Source of the DNA: Thiohalocapsa sp963704155
Lineage (GTDB): Bacteria; Pseudomonadota; Gammaproteobacteria; Chromatiales; Chromatiaceae
Assembly (NCBI GenBank): GCA_963704155.1
Contig: CAVPHF010000024.1
Location: 62,001-126,000 of the forward strand
Direction of reading: 5' to 3'
Length of the DNA stretch: 64,000 nucleotides
The number at the start of each line of letters is the position of its first letter. Within the stretch, counting starts at the first letter, position 1. The notes beneath the pieces are model-generated. The model searched no databases. It was not told the DNA's origin and was given only the letters and a program-made list of their open reading frames with translations. Below are positions 51,471-60,780 of this stretch, piece after piece. The position numbers were made by a program, and so were the translations under genes.

Positions 51471-52673
51471 ATGAGCCGATCGCATCACCGATCAACCGAC
51501 CTATGGCCCAGGCTGTTGACGGCACTGGGACTCGGCCTCGCACTGACTGCCGGCGCGCTGCCGGCCGCGCCGCCCCTCGGCCTGCCCGAGTTGCCCATCC
51601 CCGCCGACAATCCGCAGACGCTCGAGAAGGTCGCGCTCGGCGAACGCTTGTTCAACGACAAGCGTTTCAGCTCGACCGGCGAGATCGGCTGCGTCAGCTG
51701 CCATGCGCCGGAGAAGGCATTTTCCGACAGCCCGAAGCCGGTTTCCGAGGGCGTACGCGCGCTGACGGGCACACGCAACGCCCCAACTGTGGTCAATGCC
51801 GCCTATCTCACCAGCCAATTCTGGGACGGCCGCGAGCCGACGCTGGAGGCGCAGTCGCTGCAGCCCTTCGTCAATCCAGTTGAAGGCGGGCTCGCGGATC
51901 ACGGCGTGATCCTGGAGGTGGTCCGCGCCGATCCGGACTACGTCAGCGCCTTCCAGCAGGTATTCGGTATCGGCGCGGATGCGATCACAATGGAGCATGT
52001 CGCCAAGGCCATCGCCAGCTTCGAGCGCACGCTGATCGCCGGCGACTCGCCGTTCGACCGCTTCTACTTCGGCGGCGACAGCAGCGCGATGACCGAGCAG
52101 CAGATTCGCGGCCTGAGCGTCTTTCTGGTGCAGGGCCGCTGCAACTCCTGCCATGTCATCGAGCAGGATCAGGCGCTGTTCACCGACAACCGGTTTCATA
52201 ACGTCGGCGTCGGCATCAACCGCATCGAGGACGAGGTACCGGAGCTGGCGCAGGCATTCCTGCAGGCAAAGAATGCGGGCGCCGATGTCGATGTCACCGT
52301 CCTGACAGACCCGCGCAGCTCGGAACTCGGCCGCTTTGCCGTCGTTGAGGACATCTCCACCGTCGGCGCCTTCAAGACGCCTACGCTGCGCAACATTGCG
52401 CTCACCGCACCCTATATGCACGACGGCAGCCTGGCGACCTTGGAGGACGTCGTCGAGCACTACGACAATGGCGGATTCACCGGCGATGAAGGCCCGGCCA
52501 ACGCCTACCTCAGCGGCGGCATCCGCCCACTCCACCTCACCCAGCAGCAGGAGAAAGATCTGGTTGCCTTCATGAAGGCGCTGACCAGCCCGCAGTATGC
52601 CGTCGCGGCAGCAGCCGATGGGGCATCGAACGCAGTCCTGCAGGCAGCGCCCCAAACTGCAACCGCCAACTGA
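51471..52673 (+). CDS. Diheme cytochrome c peroxidase / MauG-family protein
   Basis: The 400-residue periplasmic protein has a signal peptide (to about residue 32), two heme motifs (CVSCH near residue 68 and CNSCH near 225) and conserved segments GTRNAPTVVNAAY, QFWDGREPTLEAQ, FKTPTLRNIALTAPYMHDGS and GEDxPA-like VEHYDNGG. These are features of bacterial diheme peroxidases; some relatives (MauG) oxidise proteins instead. GGAGG lies 5 bases before ATG 51471. It is followed at 12 bp by a Tat-exported metallophosphoesterase and then a small cytochrome c, suggesting a periplasmic three-gene unit. Confidence 0.9.
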   Translation: MSRSHHRSTDLWPRLLTALGLGLALTAGALPAAPPLGLPELPIPADNPQTLEKVALGERLFNDKRFSSTGEIGCVSCHAPEKAFSDSPKPVSEGVRALTGTRNAPTVVNAAYLTSQFWDGREPTLEAQSLQPFVNPVEGGLADHGVILEVVRADPDYVSAFQQVFGIGADAITMEHVAKAIASFERTLIAGDSPFDRFYFGGDSSAMTEQQIRGLSVFLVQGRCNSCHVIEQDQALFTDNRFHNVGVGINRIEDEVPELAQAFLQAKNAGADVDVTVLTDPRSSELGRFAVVEDISTVGAFKTPTLRNIALTAPYMHDGSLATLEDVVEHYDNGGFTGDEGPANAYLSGGIRPLHLTQQQEKDLVAFMKALTSPQYAVAAAADGASNAVLQAAPQTATAN

Positions 52674-52685
52674 TCGGAGGCCACG

Positions 52686-53768
52686 ATGACCTACCCCAAG
52701 CCGAGCACGATGAATAGACGCGGTTTCCTCAAGGGTTCCGCCGCGCTGGCCGCCGGCAGCGTGCTGCCAATGAGTCTGATCGAGCTGGCCTTCGCCGACG
52801 CGAGCCAGCGCTTCAGCTTCGCCTACATCTCCGACTCCCACATCCAGCACATCAAGGGCACCGAGTTCGTTCGCAACTGGGACCGCGGCCTGATGCGCGC
52901 CGTTGCCGAGACCAATCTGCTCGACCCGAAACCCGACTTCGTGCTCTACGGCGGCGACATCGCCCAGCTCGGCACCAAGCCCGAAATCGACCACGGCCTG
53001 GAGATCCTCTCCGCGCTGCGTTACCCGGTGTACTTCGCGCTCGGCGAGCACGACTACTACCTAGATCTGGGGGCCTACTGGCAGAGCCAGCTCGGACCCC
53101 AGTACTACAGCTTCGATCACAAGGGTGTGCACTTCATCGTGCTGAACAGCATCCTCACCTACGACGATTGGATCAACAAATGGGATACGCCTGAAGAGCG
53201 TATGGCGACCATGGCCGGGCTCGACAACCCGAATGGTTCGCCCTTCATGGTCGGACACAATCAGCTGACCTGGCTCGCCGGCGACCTGTCACGGGTGCCG
53301 ACCACGACGCCGATTGTGGTGCTGTCGCACTCGCCGCTGCAGAAGATCTTCCGCGGTTGGAACTTCTGGACCGAGGACGCCGAGCACGTGCAGACCCTGC
53401 TCAGCAGGCACGACAAGGTGACGGTGCTGTACGGCCACGTGCATCAGATCCAGTACAACCAGATCGGCAACATCAGCTTCAACTCCGCCATGGCCACGGC
53501 CTGGCCCTGGCCCTATCCGCGCAGCTACGCGCAGGCGCCGAGCCACATGCCGAAGCTGACCGTACCGATGAATCGCGCCGACCCATTCTTCGAGCGCGAT
53601 GCCACCGGCTGGCAGTTCATCGACCTGCACAGCGGCAACATCGACCTCCATTACGCGCTCTCCGACAACACGAATCGAATCGTCGCCTTCAACGAGCAGA
53701 GCCGACAGCCGGAAGACACGCAATTCCAGGCCGAGGCCCATCGCGTGCCGGCGCAGATGCACTACTGA
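52686..53768 (+). CDS. Tat-exported metallophosphoesterase
   Basis: The 360-residue protein has a twin-arginine signal (MNRRGFLKGSAALAAGS, cleavage near FADA) and a calcineurin-like phosphoesterase domain: ISDSHIQ (DxH), LYGGDIAQLG (GD), ALGEHDYY (in place of the usual GNHD), LSHSPL and YGHVHQI (GHxH). Two metal ions would be bound and a phosphate ester cut in the periplasm; the GEHD form marks a subfamily. Folding in the cytoplasm before export fits metal loading. It lies between two cytochrome c genes with short gaps (12 and 10 bp), so redox-linked work on a phosphorylated substrate is possible but unproven. Confidence 0.9.
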   Translation: MTYPKPSTMNRRGFLKGSAALAAGSVLPMSLIELAFADASQRFSFAYISDSHIQHIKGTEFVRNWDRGLMRAVAETNLLDPKPDFVLYGGDIAQLGTKPEIDHGLEILSALRYPVYFALGEHDYYLDLGAYWQSQLGPQYYSFDHKGVHFIVLNSILTYDDWINKWDTPEERMATMAGLDNPNGSPFMVGHNQLTWLAGDLSRVPTTTPIVVLSHSPLQKIFRGWNFWTEDAEHVQTLLSRHDKVTVLYGHVHQIQYNQIGNISFNSAMATAWPWPYPRSYAQAPSHMPKLTVPMNRADPFFERDATGWQFIDLHSGNIDLHYALSDNTNRIVAFNEQSRQPEDTQFQAEAHRVPAQMHY

Positions 53769-53778
53769 GGAGATGCAG

Positions 53779-54195
53779 ATGACCAACAGAAGACATCTCG
53801 GTTTCGGCGCGGCCGTCACACTCACGGCGCTGATCGGAATACCGGCCCAGACGATGGCCGATGAGTTCACGGAACAGGAGCTCCAGCGCTGGCAACAGCA
53901 ATTCACGGACGTGGTCGAAGCGGGACGCCGGCTATGGGGAACCGAGGGCCTCGGCAGCAACCGCCTGGTCTGCGGCCAGTGCCACCCAAACGCGGCCAAC
54001 ACGCACCCGGAGACCTATCCTAAGTTCCAGAAACAACTGGGACGCGTCGTGCCGATGTGGGAGATGATCAACTGGTGCATCCGCAATCCGCTGGAAGGCG
54101 AAGCGATGAACGCCGCCGACCCACGCATGATCGCACTGCTGGCCTATATCAACCACGAGCGGCGCGGCGTGCCGATGGCGCCCGGCAAGCACTGA
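53779..54195 (+). CDS. Small monoheme cytochrome c
   Basis: The 138-residue exported protein has a signal peptide (to about residue 27, TMADE), one heme motif (CGQCHPNAAN) and a following region WEMINWCIRNPLEGEAMNAADPRMIALLAYINHERRG with a Met and a Cys as possible distal ligands. The segment resembles the SoxA/TsdA-like class of cytochromes, but the assignment stays general. Start at ATG 53779, since GAGGAG lies 7 to 12 bases before it; ATG 53773 would abut the ribosome site. Third gene of the ccp/metallophosphoesterase unit; probable electron carrier for the diheme protein. Confidence 0.87.
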   Translation: MTNRRHLGFGAAVTLTALIGIPAQTMADEFTEQELQRWQQQFTDVVEAGRRLWGTEGLGSNRLVCGQCHPNAANTHPETYPKFQKQLGRVVPMWEMINWCIRNPLEGEAMNAADPRMIALLAYINHERRGVPMAPGKH

Positions 54196-54253
54196 GCCTG
54201 GTCACAGAACGGCAGCCGGCCCCTCTTCCCATCAGGTTCACATCAGGTCCACA

Positions 54254-54937
54254 TCAGACGCTGGCTGCCGTCACGCGCCTCTGCATGCGCTCGCCTGTGA
54301 TCCAGTAGATCAGATCCTCGGCGATATTGGTGACATGGTCGCCGACCCGTTCCAGCGCCTTGGCGATGAACAGCGCGTTGGTGCAGCTGACCGCCGTCGA
54401 GGGCGTCTGGCACATGGTCTCCAACTGGCTGTTGAAGGTCTCCTCGAACAGCCGGTCGATTCCCTCGTCCTGCCACCAGACTGTGCGGGCGGCCTCGGCG
54501 TCGCCGGCGGCGATGGCCGCGAGCACGGCGTCGAGCTGCGCGATCACCTGCTCGGCGAGGCGCCGGGTGCGGCTGAAGTCGACCGGGATGCCCTGCTCGC
54601 GGATACGTGCGGCGCGGTGGGCGATGTTCTTCGCGTGGTCTGCGATGCGCTCCAAATCGGTCGCGATGCGATCGCAACTCAGCAGCGAGCGCAGATCATC
54701 CGCCATCGGCTGGCGCAACACCAGGATGCGCTGCACCTCGCGCTCGATCTTCTCGTCGAAGTCGTCGACGCGGTCGTCGGCATCATCGATGTCGCTGGCA
54801 TCCATAGCGGCGCCGTCGTCGAACAGCGCGGCTGCGGTCACCAGCTGATCACGGGTCAAGCGGCCCATCTGTATTAGATCGGCGCGCACGCCCGAGAGGG
54901 CATCCTCGAACGCGCGGACCGTATGCTTCGTGCCCAT
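54254..54937 (-). CDS. phoU: Phosphate transport regulator PhoU
   Basis: The 227-residue helical protein has two PhoU repeats (three-helix bundles, about 10-110 and 120-215) with the E/D-x3-D metal motifs, for example DADDRVDDFDEKIEREVQRIL and RIADHAKNIAHRAARI / RVGDHVTNIAEDLIYWITGE. PhoU links PstB activity to PhoR signalling and limits phosphate uptake. Start ATG 54937 has GGGGGA eight bases upstream. Last gene of the second pst cluster, 192 bp after pstB. Confidence 0.95.
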   Translation of the reverse strand: MGTKHTVRAFEDALSGVRADLIQMGRLTRDQLVTAAALFDDGAAMDASDIDDADDRVDDFDEKIEREVQRILVLRQPMADDLRSLLSCDRIATDLERIADHAKNIAHRAARIREQGIPVDFSRTRRLAEQVIAQLDAVLAAIAAGDAEAARTVWWQDEGIDRLFEETFNSQLETMCQTPSTAVSCTNALFIAKALERVGDHVTNIAEDLIYWITGERMQRRVTAASV

Positions 54938-55129
54938 CTGGATCCCCCCTAGCTTGTCCGAAGCGGTCTCGAAGAAGATGCCAAGGTCCTGAAACCCGAT
55001 TGAACCGTCTCGCACTCGGGCGTCTCGAACGCGGGTGCCCGCGCTAGGCTCCCCGACCAAGATATATCGGGAAGTGACGAGTTTCGAGGGCCAAGGTCTC
55101 GCCAGTCGCGACTCGCCAATTCCGGCACC

Positions 55130-55993
55130 TCAGCCAAAGCGACCGGTGATGTAGTCCGCGGTCAGCCGATGGCTTGGCGCCGTGAAGATCTGCTCGGTGG
55201 GGCCGACCTCGATCAGATCGCCCAGGTGAAAATAGGCCGTGCGCTGGGACACGCGCGCGGCCTGCTGCATGGAATGGGTGACGATCGCGATGCTGTACTG
55301 CTCACGCAGCTCATCGATCAGGTTCTCGATGATCGCGGTGGCGATCGGGTCGAGCGCCGAACAGGGCTCATCCATCAAGATGACCTCCGGCGAGACCGCA
55401 ATAGTGCGGGCTATGCACAGCCGCTGCTGCTGACCACCGGAGAGTCCGGTGCCGGGCTGTCCAAGGCGATCCTTGACCTCGTTCCACAGGCCGGCGCGCG
55501 TTAGGCTGGTCTCGACCAACTCGTCCAGCTCCGCCCGGCTGTTGCAAAGGCCATGGATGCGCGGCCCATAGGCAACGTTCTCGTAGATCGACTTCGGGAA
55601 CGGATTGGGCTTCTGGAACACCATGCCGACGCGCGCCCGCAGCGGCACCACGTCGATGCCTTTGTCCAGGATCTCCTGCCCATCCAACTTGATCGAGCCT
55701 CGGACCCGTGCCGCCGGGATGGTGTCGTTCATCCGATTCAGACAACGCAGGAAAGTCGACTTGCCGCACCCGGACGGGCCGATCATCGACACCACCTCGT
55801 GCTTGGCGATGTCCAGGCTGACGTTACGGATTGCCTGCTTGGTGTCGTACCAGACGTCGACCCCGCGGCAGACCATGCGCGGATTCGGCGACCTGAAATC
55901 ACCAACGGTACCGGCGAAATCCTGCTCTTGCTCCAACTCGGAGGCGCTCAGGTTCTGCACCGTCACGCCGATCTCATCCAGGGTTGCAGTCAT
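55130..55993 (-). CDS. pstB: Phosphate ABC transporter ATP-binding protein PstB
   Basis: The 287-residue ATPase has Walker A IGPSGCGKSTFLR, Q-loop MVFQKPNPFPKSIYENVAYG (a PstB hallmark), signature GLSGGQQQRLCIARTI, Walker B VILMDEPCSALDPIA and H-loop IVTHSMQQAARVS. Start ATG 55993 (MTATLDEIGVTVQNL); a longer in-frame version overlaps pstA and adds nothing. Acts with the pstC and pstA of this cluster. Confidence 0.96.
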   Translation of the reverse strand: MTATLDEIGVTVQNLSASELEQEQDFAGTVGDFRSPNPRMVCRGVDVWYDTKQAIRNVSLDIAKHEVVSMIGPSGCGKSTFLRCLNRMNDTIPAARVRGSIKLDGQEILDKGIDVVPLRARVGMVFQKPNPFPKSIYENVAYGPRIHGLCNSRAELDELVETSLTRAGLWNEVKDRLGQPGTGLSGGQQQRLCIARTIAVSPEVILMDEPCSALDPIATAIIENLIDELREQYSIAIVTHSMQQAARVSQRTAYFHLGDLIEVGPTEQIFTAPSHRLTADYITGRFG

Positions 55994-56030
55994 CAGAAAC
56001 CTCAAAAGTCCATCCGCACGCAGTCCGCGC

Positions 56031-57752
56031 CTACCAGCGCCGCTCAAAGCGCCGGCGCAGCAGCACCGCGGCCAGATTCATCAGCACCAGGAAAGCGAGC
56101 AGGACCATGATCGCCGCAGAGGTGCGTTCGACGAAGCCCCGCTCCGGGCTGTCCGCCCACAGAAAAATCTGCACCGGCAGCACCGTGGCCGGATCGGTAA
56201 AACCACCGGGGATGTCGACGATGAAGGCGATCATCCCGATCATCAGTAGCGGCGCACTCTCGCCCAGTGCCTGGGCCATACCGATGATGGTGCCGGTCAG
56301 CATACCGGGCAGGGCCAGCGGCAGGACATGGTGGATCTGCGTCTGCAACGGCGATGCGCCGACGCCGAGGGCCGCCTCGCGAATCGACGGCGGCACCGAC
56401 TTCAGCGCCGCGCGGCTGGCGATGATAATGGTCGGCAGCGTCATCAGCGTCAGCACCATGGCCGCGACCAGCGGCGTCGAGCGCGGCACGCCGAAAAAGT
56501 TGATGAAGACGGCGAGCCCGAGCAGACCGAAGACGATCGACGGCACCGCGGCGAGATTGTTGATATTGACCTCGATCAGGTCTGTGAGCCGGTTCTTCGG
56601 CGCGAACTCTTCCAGATACACGGCGGCACCGACGCCGATCGGGAACGAGAACAACAACGTCAGCACCAGGGTGTAGAAGGAGCCCATCACGGCCCCGGCA
56701 ATACCGGCGAGTTCCGGCTCGCGCGAGGTGCCGTTGCTGAAGAAGCTGGTATTGAAGCGCTTCTCGATCTGGGCTGCTTGCTGAAAATGCAGTATCCAGG
56801 TGACTTGCCGATCCTTCAGCCGACGATCGGTCTCAGGCGTCAGCAGCTCGACGACGCGCCAATCCTTGGCCCTGGCCGGCTCGATACTGTCAGGCGGCAG
56901 GTAGACGACGCCCTCGATCTCACTGCCGCTGACAGATGTCGCCTTGATCATGCCGCCATTGAGCTGGATCAAGAAGCTCGGCATCTCGTCGGTCAGCTCC
57001 ACGCCATCGGCCCCGCGCTCGCCGTGGTGCGGCTCGCGGCCCAGGAACTCCTGGACACTGGCCAGCAACGGCGCAAAGTCGGCGGCCGTGGAATGGACTC
57101 GTACACGGGCACCGACGGTCGGTGGATCACCAAGAAGCCCGACGCCATTCGGTCCGCCGAGGCTCGCGGTGCCGCTGACGCCGAGTCGGCGCACCGGGGT
57201 GGATCGACCCTTCATGAACATATCGACGTCGTCGTCGGCCAACAGCCAGAGCGACTGTTCGCTGCCGACCAGAGACGGATCCCGCGCCAGCATCTCGCGC
57301 AACTGCAAGGGCGCACCGGGACTGAGCAGGCCATTCAGGGCGCGGGTATCGGCTCGCCCGCTGACACCTGGGAACTCGGCCTTAAGGGCCGCGCGCCCCA
57401 GCGACAGGAAGTTGACGCCGAGCAAGCGCCGGTCGATCTCACCGCGTGTCAGGTCACCTTGCGCATGATCCCTTACCAAATCACCCTGTGGATCGACGAC
57501 ATCGGCGGCGAAGTAGACCGGCAGCTGAATATAGGTCTGCAGGAAGGCCGTGTAGCCCTGACTGACAATACTGATGAACAGCATTGCGACAAAGCCGAGT
57601 CCAAGCAGCACAGCACCGGCGCCGGCCAGGCGAAAGCGGCGCTCGGCGGCGTATCGACGCTTCAAGCTCGCGTTGACGACATCGATCGCGCGGGCCCCGT
57701 GTCCGCCAGGGAGCTCGCCGGGCGGTCGGTTGTGGTTCGGCGGGCTATTCAT
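56031..57752 (-). CDS. pstA: Phosphate ABC transporter permease PstA (long form with periplasmic insert)
   Basis: The 573-residue permease is about twice the usual PstA length. After TM1 (about 50-75) comes a large non-membrane region of roughly 270 residues (DUF3333-like, about 80-350) before the standard permease domain (about 360-573) with SFYTLVLTLLFSFPIGVGAAVYLEEFAP, the EAA loop (IREAALGVGASPLQTQIHHVLP) and GMAQALGESAPLL. The insert likely faces the periplasm and may contact PstS. The ATG at 57752 overlaps the upstream pstC end by 8 bp. Confidence 0.93.
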   Translation of the reverse strand: MNSPPNHNRPPGELPGGHGARAIDVVNASLKRRYAAERRFRLAGAGAVLLGLGFVAMLFISIVSQGYTAFLQTYIQLPVYFAADVVDPQGDLVRDHAQGDLTRGEIDRRLLGVNFLSLGRAALKAEFPGVSGRADTRALNGLLSPGAPLQLREMLARDPSLVGSEQSLWLLADDDVDMFMKGRSTPVRRLGVSGTASLGGPNGVGLLGDPPTVGARVRVHSTAADFAPLLASVQEFLGREPHHGERGADGVELTDEMPSFLIQLNGGMIKATSVSGSEIEGVVYLPPDSIEPARAKDWRVVELLTPETDRRLKDRQVTWILHFQQAAQIEKRFNTSFFSNGTSREPELAGIAGAVMGSFYTLVLTLLFSFPIGVGAAVYLEEFAPKNRLTDLIEVNINNLAAVPSIVFGLLGLAVFINFFGVPRSTPLVAAMVLTLMTLPTIIIASRAALKSVPPSIREAALGVGASPLQTQIHHVLPLALPGMLTGTIIGMAQALGESAPLLMIGMIAFIVDIPGGFTDPATVLPVQIFLWADSPERGFVERTSAAIMVLLAFLVLMNLAAVLLRRRFERRW

Positions 57753-59134
57753 ATTGCTCCCGATACCTGCGCACAATGTGCAATGCAATGACATTCAGCG
57801 TCAGTGTGACTGCAAACAGCGTCAGCCCGAGCGCGAACGCGGCAAGGGTCTTGGCGCTGTCGAATTCCTGATCGCCGGTGAGCAGTGTCACGATCTGCAC
57901 CGTCACCGTGGTCACGCTGTCCAGCGGGTTCGCGGTCAGATTGGCGGCCAAGCCCGCGGCCATCACAACGATCATGGTCTCGCCGATGGCGCGCGATACC
58001 GCCAGCAATACGCTCGCCGACGATACCCGGCAACGCGGCCGGGAAGATCACGCGGCGGATGGTCTCGGACTGGGTCGCGCCCAGCGCATAGGAGCCGTCT
58101 CGCATCGACTGCGGGACGGCATTGATGACGTCGTCCGACAGCGATGACACGAACGGGATGATCATCACGCCCATCACCAGACCGGCCGCCAAGGCGCTCT
58201 CCGAGGCCACGTCCAGCCCCAGCGCCTCGCCCCAGCCGCGGATGAGCGGCGCGACAGTCAGCGCGGCAAAGAAGCCGTACACCACGGTCGGGATACCGGC
58301 CAGCACCTCGAGCACCGGCTTGGCCCAGGAGCGCACCCTTCGCGGCGCATACTCGGCCAGGTAAACGGCCGACAACAGGCCGACCGGCACCGCGACCAGC
58401 ATCGCGATGGCCGAGATCAGCAGCGTACCGGTAAACAGCGGAATAGCCCCGAAGGCGCCCGCGGCAGCGACCTGATCCGCGCGCAGCGCGATCTGCGGGC
58501 TCCACAGGGTGCCGAAGAAGAACTCTTGCCAGGGAACCATTTGGAAGAAGCGAAGCGACTCGAACAGTACCGACAGCACGATGCCGAGCGTGGTCAAAAT
58601 CGCGATGGATGAAAACAAGACCAGGATCACCATCACCGTACCCTCGACCCGGTTGCGGGCACGGAAGGCAGGCGCGATCTGCCTAGAGCCGAAGGTGAGT
58701 GCGGCCAGCAGGACCGCGGCAATGAGCAGCCAGCGCGCCAGGTTGGCGGTCTCGTTGAGCCGCTGGTAGCGGTCGGCGGCGGCCTGAATCTCGGGCGTCA
58801 CGGCACCGGAGGTGATGTTGCCGGTCGCCAGGTTCTTGATGTCGTTGACCATCAGCCCGATCCGGCCCGGAGATAGTCCCGCGGTCAACTCGTGCGGCAG
58901 CTCGGCAATCATCAGGCCGGTGACCACGCGGTCCTGCAGACCGGTCCAGGCCAGCAGGATCAGCAGCGCCGGCACGCCAACCCAGAGCGCAACATAGTAA
59001 CCATAGTAGCCCGGCAGCGAATGCAGCCGGTTGATGCGCTCGTGGCCACCGACCACGGCGATCGCCCGCTTGCGGCCGACGTGATAGGCCGTGGCCATCG
59101 CGGCCAAAATCAGGATGAGGAGCAGCAGGGTCAT
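57745..59134 (-). pseudogene. pstC: Phosphate ABC transporter permease PstC (long form), frameshifted
   Basis: From ATG 59134 the frame encodes a long PstC with a first membrane segment (LLLLILILAAMATA), a large soluble insert and the permease domain with EAA loop (MRDGSYALGATQSETIRRVIFPAALPGIV). Right after PGIV, at about 58016-58021, the frame is lost; one base less (GTCGGCGAG to GTCGCGAG) restores ASVLLAVSRAIGETMIVVMAAGLAAN, which continues in the other frame to a stop at 57745. Both parts are family-typical, so the gene is whole but for one base. It is either a recent inactivation or a sequencing error. Overlaps pstA by 8 bp. Confidence 0.88.
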
Positions 59135-59280
59135 GGGGTTGCTGTGCGCGAAGCTCGTGCGATTGCGCAATCCGCCGATGTACGCAAATCGCGGCTGGCC
59201 CCGAAATAGTCCCGCCGCCGGCCAACGGCCGGTGGCGGCAACAGAGCGTCAGAGGCGTCAGAGGACGAGCAGGTCGATGG

Positions 59281-60327
59281 CTAGTTGGGCGAGCCCATTG
59301 GCGCCATGGCCTGCGAGGACTTGGCCACGGTGGCACGCATGTCATCCGGCAGCGGGATCAGACCCTTGTCGGCCAAATAGCCCTCTGGGCCCCAGGCGTT
59401 GTCGCTAGTGAATGCTGTCACATACTCCGTAATGCCGGGGATGGTGCCGACGTGTGCGTTCTTGACATAGAAGTAGAGCGAACGCGACACGGGATAGTCG
59501 CCGCCGGCGATGTTGTCGAAGGTCGGCTCCACGCCATTGATGATCGAGCCCTGGAGCTTGTCGGCGTTTTGATCCAGGAAGCTGAAGCCGAACACGCCCA
59601 GTGCATCAGGATTGGCATCGAGCTTCTGTACAATCAGATTGTCGTTCTCGCCGGCCTCGACATAGGCGCCGTCCTCACGCACCGAGCGGCAAACCGCCTT
59701 GTACTTGCTCTTGTCCTCGCTTTTCATCGCGGCAACCCAGTCGAAGGTCTTGCAGCCGCCTTCCATCGCGATCTCGGCGAAGGCGTCGCGGGTACCGGAC
59801 GTTGGCGGCGGCCCAAGCACCTCGATCACCACATCCGGCAGATCCGGGTTGACCTCTTTCCAAGTCTTGTAGGGGTTCGGCACCAGCTCTTTGCCGCCGT
59901 CCGGGTTGGGCACATCCTTGGCCAGCGCCAGCCAGAGGTCGCGCAGCGACAGCTCGAACCGCGGGGCCTGCTTGGAATTGGCGACGGCGATGCCGTCGTA
60001 GCCGATCTTGACTTCGGTGATCTCCTTGACGCCGTTCTCCTGGCAGGTCTCGAACTCGGACACCTTCATCCGGCGCGAGGCGTTGGTGATGTCCGGATGC
60101 TCGACGCCGACACCGGCGCAGAACAGCTTCATGCCGCCGCCTGAGCCGGTGGACTCGATCTTCGGCGTGTTGAAGCCGGTGGCATTGCCGAAGTTCTCCG
60201 CAACAGTGGTCGCGAAAGGGAACACGGTCGAGGAACCGACGATATTGATTGAATCGCGTGCCATGGCCTGATTGGTCATGGAAACGGCGCCGAAAACGGC
60301 GGCCGCGAGGAGCGTCTTCTTCGTCAT
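59281..60327 (-). CDS. pstS: Phosphate-binding protein PstS (second system)
   Basis: The 348-residue periplasmic binding protein has a signal peptide (to about residue 23, TNQAMA) and begins INIVGSSTVFPFATTVAENFG, with the STGSGGGMKLFCAG, YDGIAVAN and PPPTSGTRDAF segments that hold phosphate. It belongs to the PstS group paired with long PstC/PstA permeases and shares little with the PstS at 1324. Start ATG 60327 (GGAG seven bases upstream) rather than the earlier GTG. First gene of pstSCAB-phoU on the minus strand. Confidence 0.93.
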   Translation of the reverse strand: MTKKTLLAAAVFGAVSMTNQAMARDSINIVGSSTVFPFATTVAENFGNATGFNTPKIESTGSGGGMKLFCAGVGVEHPDITNASRRMKVSEFETCQENGVKEITEVKIGYDGIAVANSKQAPRFELSLRDLWLALAKDVPNPDGGKELVPNPYKTWKEVNPDLPDVVIEVLGPPPTSGTRDAFAEIAMEGGCKTFDWVAAMKSEDKSKYKAVCRSVREDGAYVEAGENDNLIVQKLDANPDALGVFGFSFLDQNADKLQGSIINGVEPTFDNIAGGDYPVSRSLYFYVKNAHVGTIPGITEYVTAFTSDNAWGPEGYLADKGLIPLPDDMRATVAKSSQAMAPMGSPN

Positions 60328-60780
60328 CTTGATCTCCACAAACAGGTTGAGAATTACCCAGAGAATTGTCCACCTTTATTGTTGAGCGAGCGTGACGGTC
60401 CTGTTTCCATTCGGTGACCACCTCAGCAAAGGCATGATTGCGGCGCCGCAAGCTGCTGGACGGCCGGGGCACGACCGTAGCCGTGATGACGCTGAAGCCG
60501 ATTACCTCTGCCGAGGTCGAGCCCCCAGCTCCAACCGTGTATCAGGCCGTCGTGCAGCCGGTCGAGCCCGACGCGGGGGCTGGCGGGAGCGGAAAAACCG
60601 AACCGCGTTGGGTATATGATCAGGATTGGCCCTGAGCTTGCCTGCGACTGAAGCGCCGCGGGCCTTCCGGTCGGTTGCCGAGCTTGCCGCGACTGAGCGC
60701 GGGTCTCGGTCCTCCATGTCAGCGGCTGCATTCAGCACAACTCGGCCGCTGATGCTGAAACCTCGAAACGCGCTACTCCA
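60328..60780. other. Divergent intergenic region between pstS and an unknown gene
   Basis: About 450 bp. It should hold the promoter of the second pst operon. I looked for Pho boxes on the minus strand and found only isolated GTCAC-type half-sites (for example near 60393), not a convincing 11-bp repeat. A 65-codon open frame (60438-60635, plus) lacks a ribosome site and clear coding features. Confidence 0.45.

Noticed and set aside
54231..54256. 11-bp direct repeats (ATCAGGTYCAC) after phoU, resembling PhoB spacing
   Set aside because: They lie between two convergent gene ends, so they cannot act as a promoter site for either; the half-sites do not match CTGTCAT.
60328..60450. Pho box before the second pstS
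   Set aside because: Only single GTCAC-like half-sites were found, with no 11-bp repeat.
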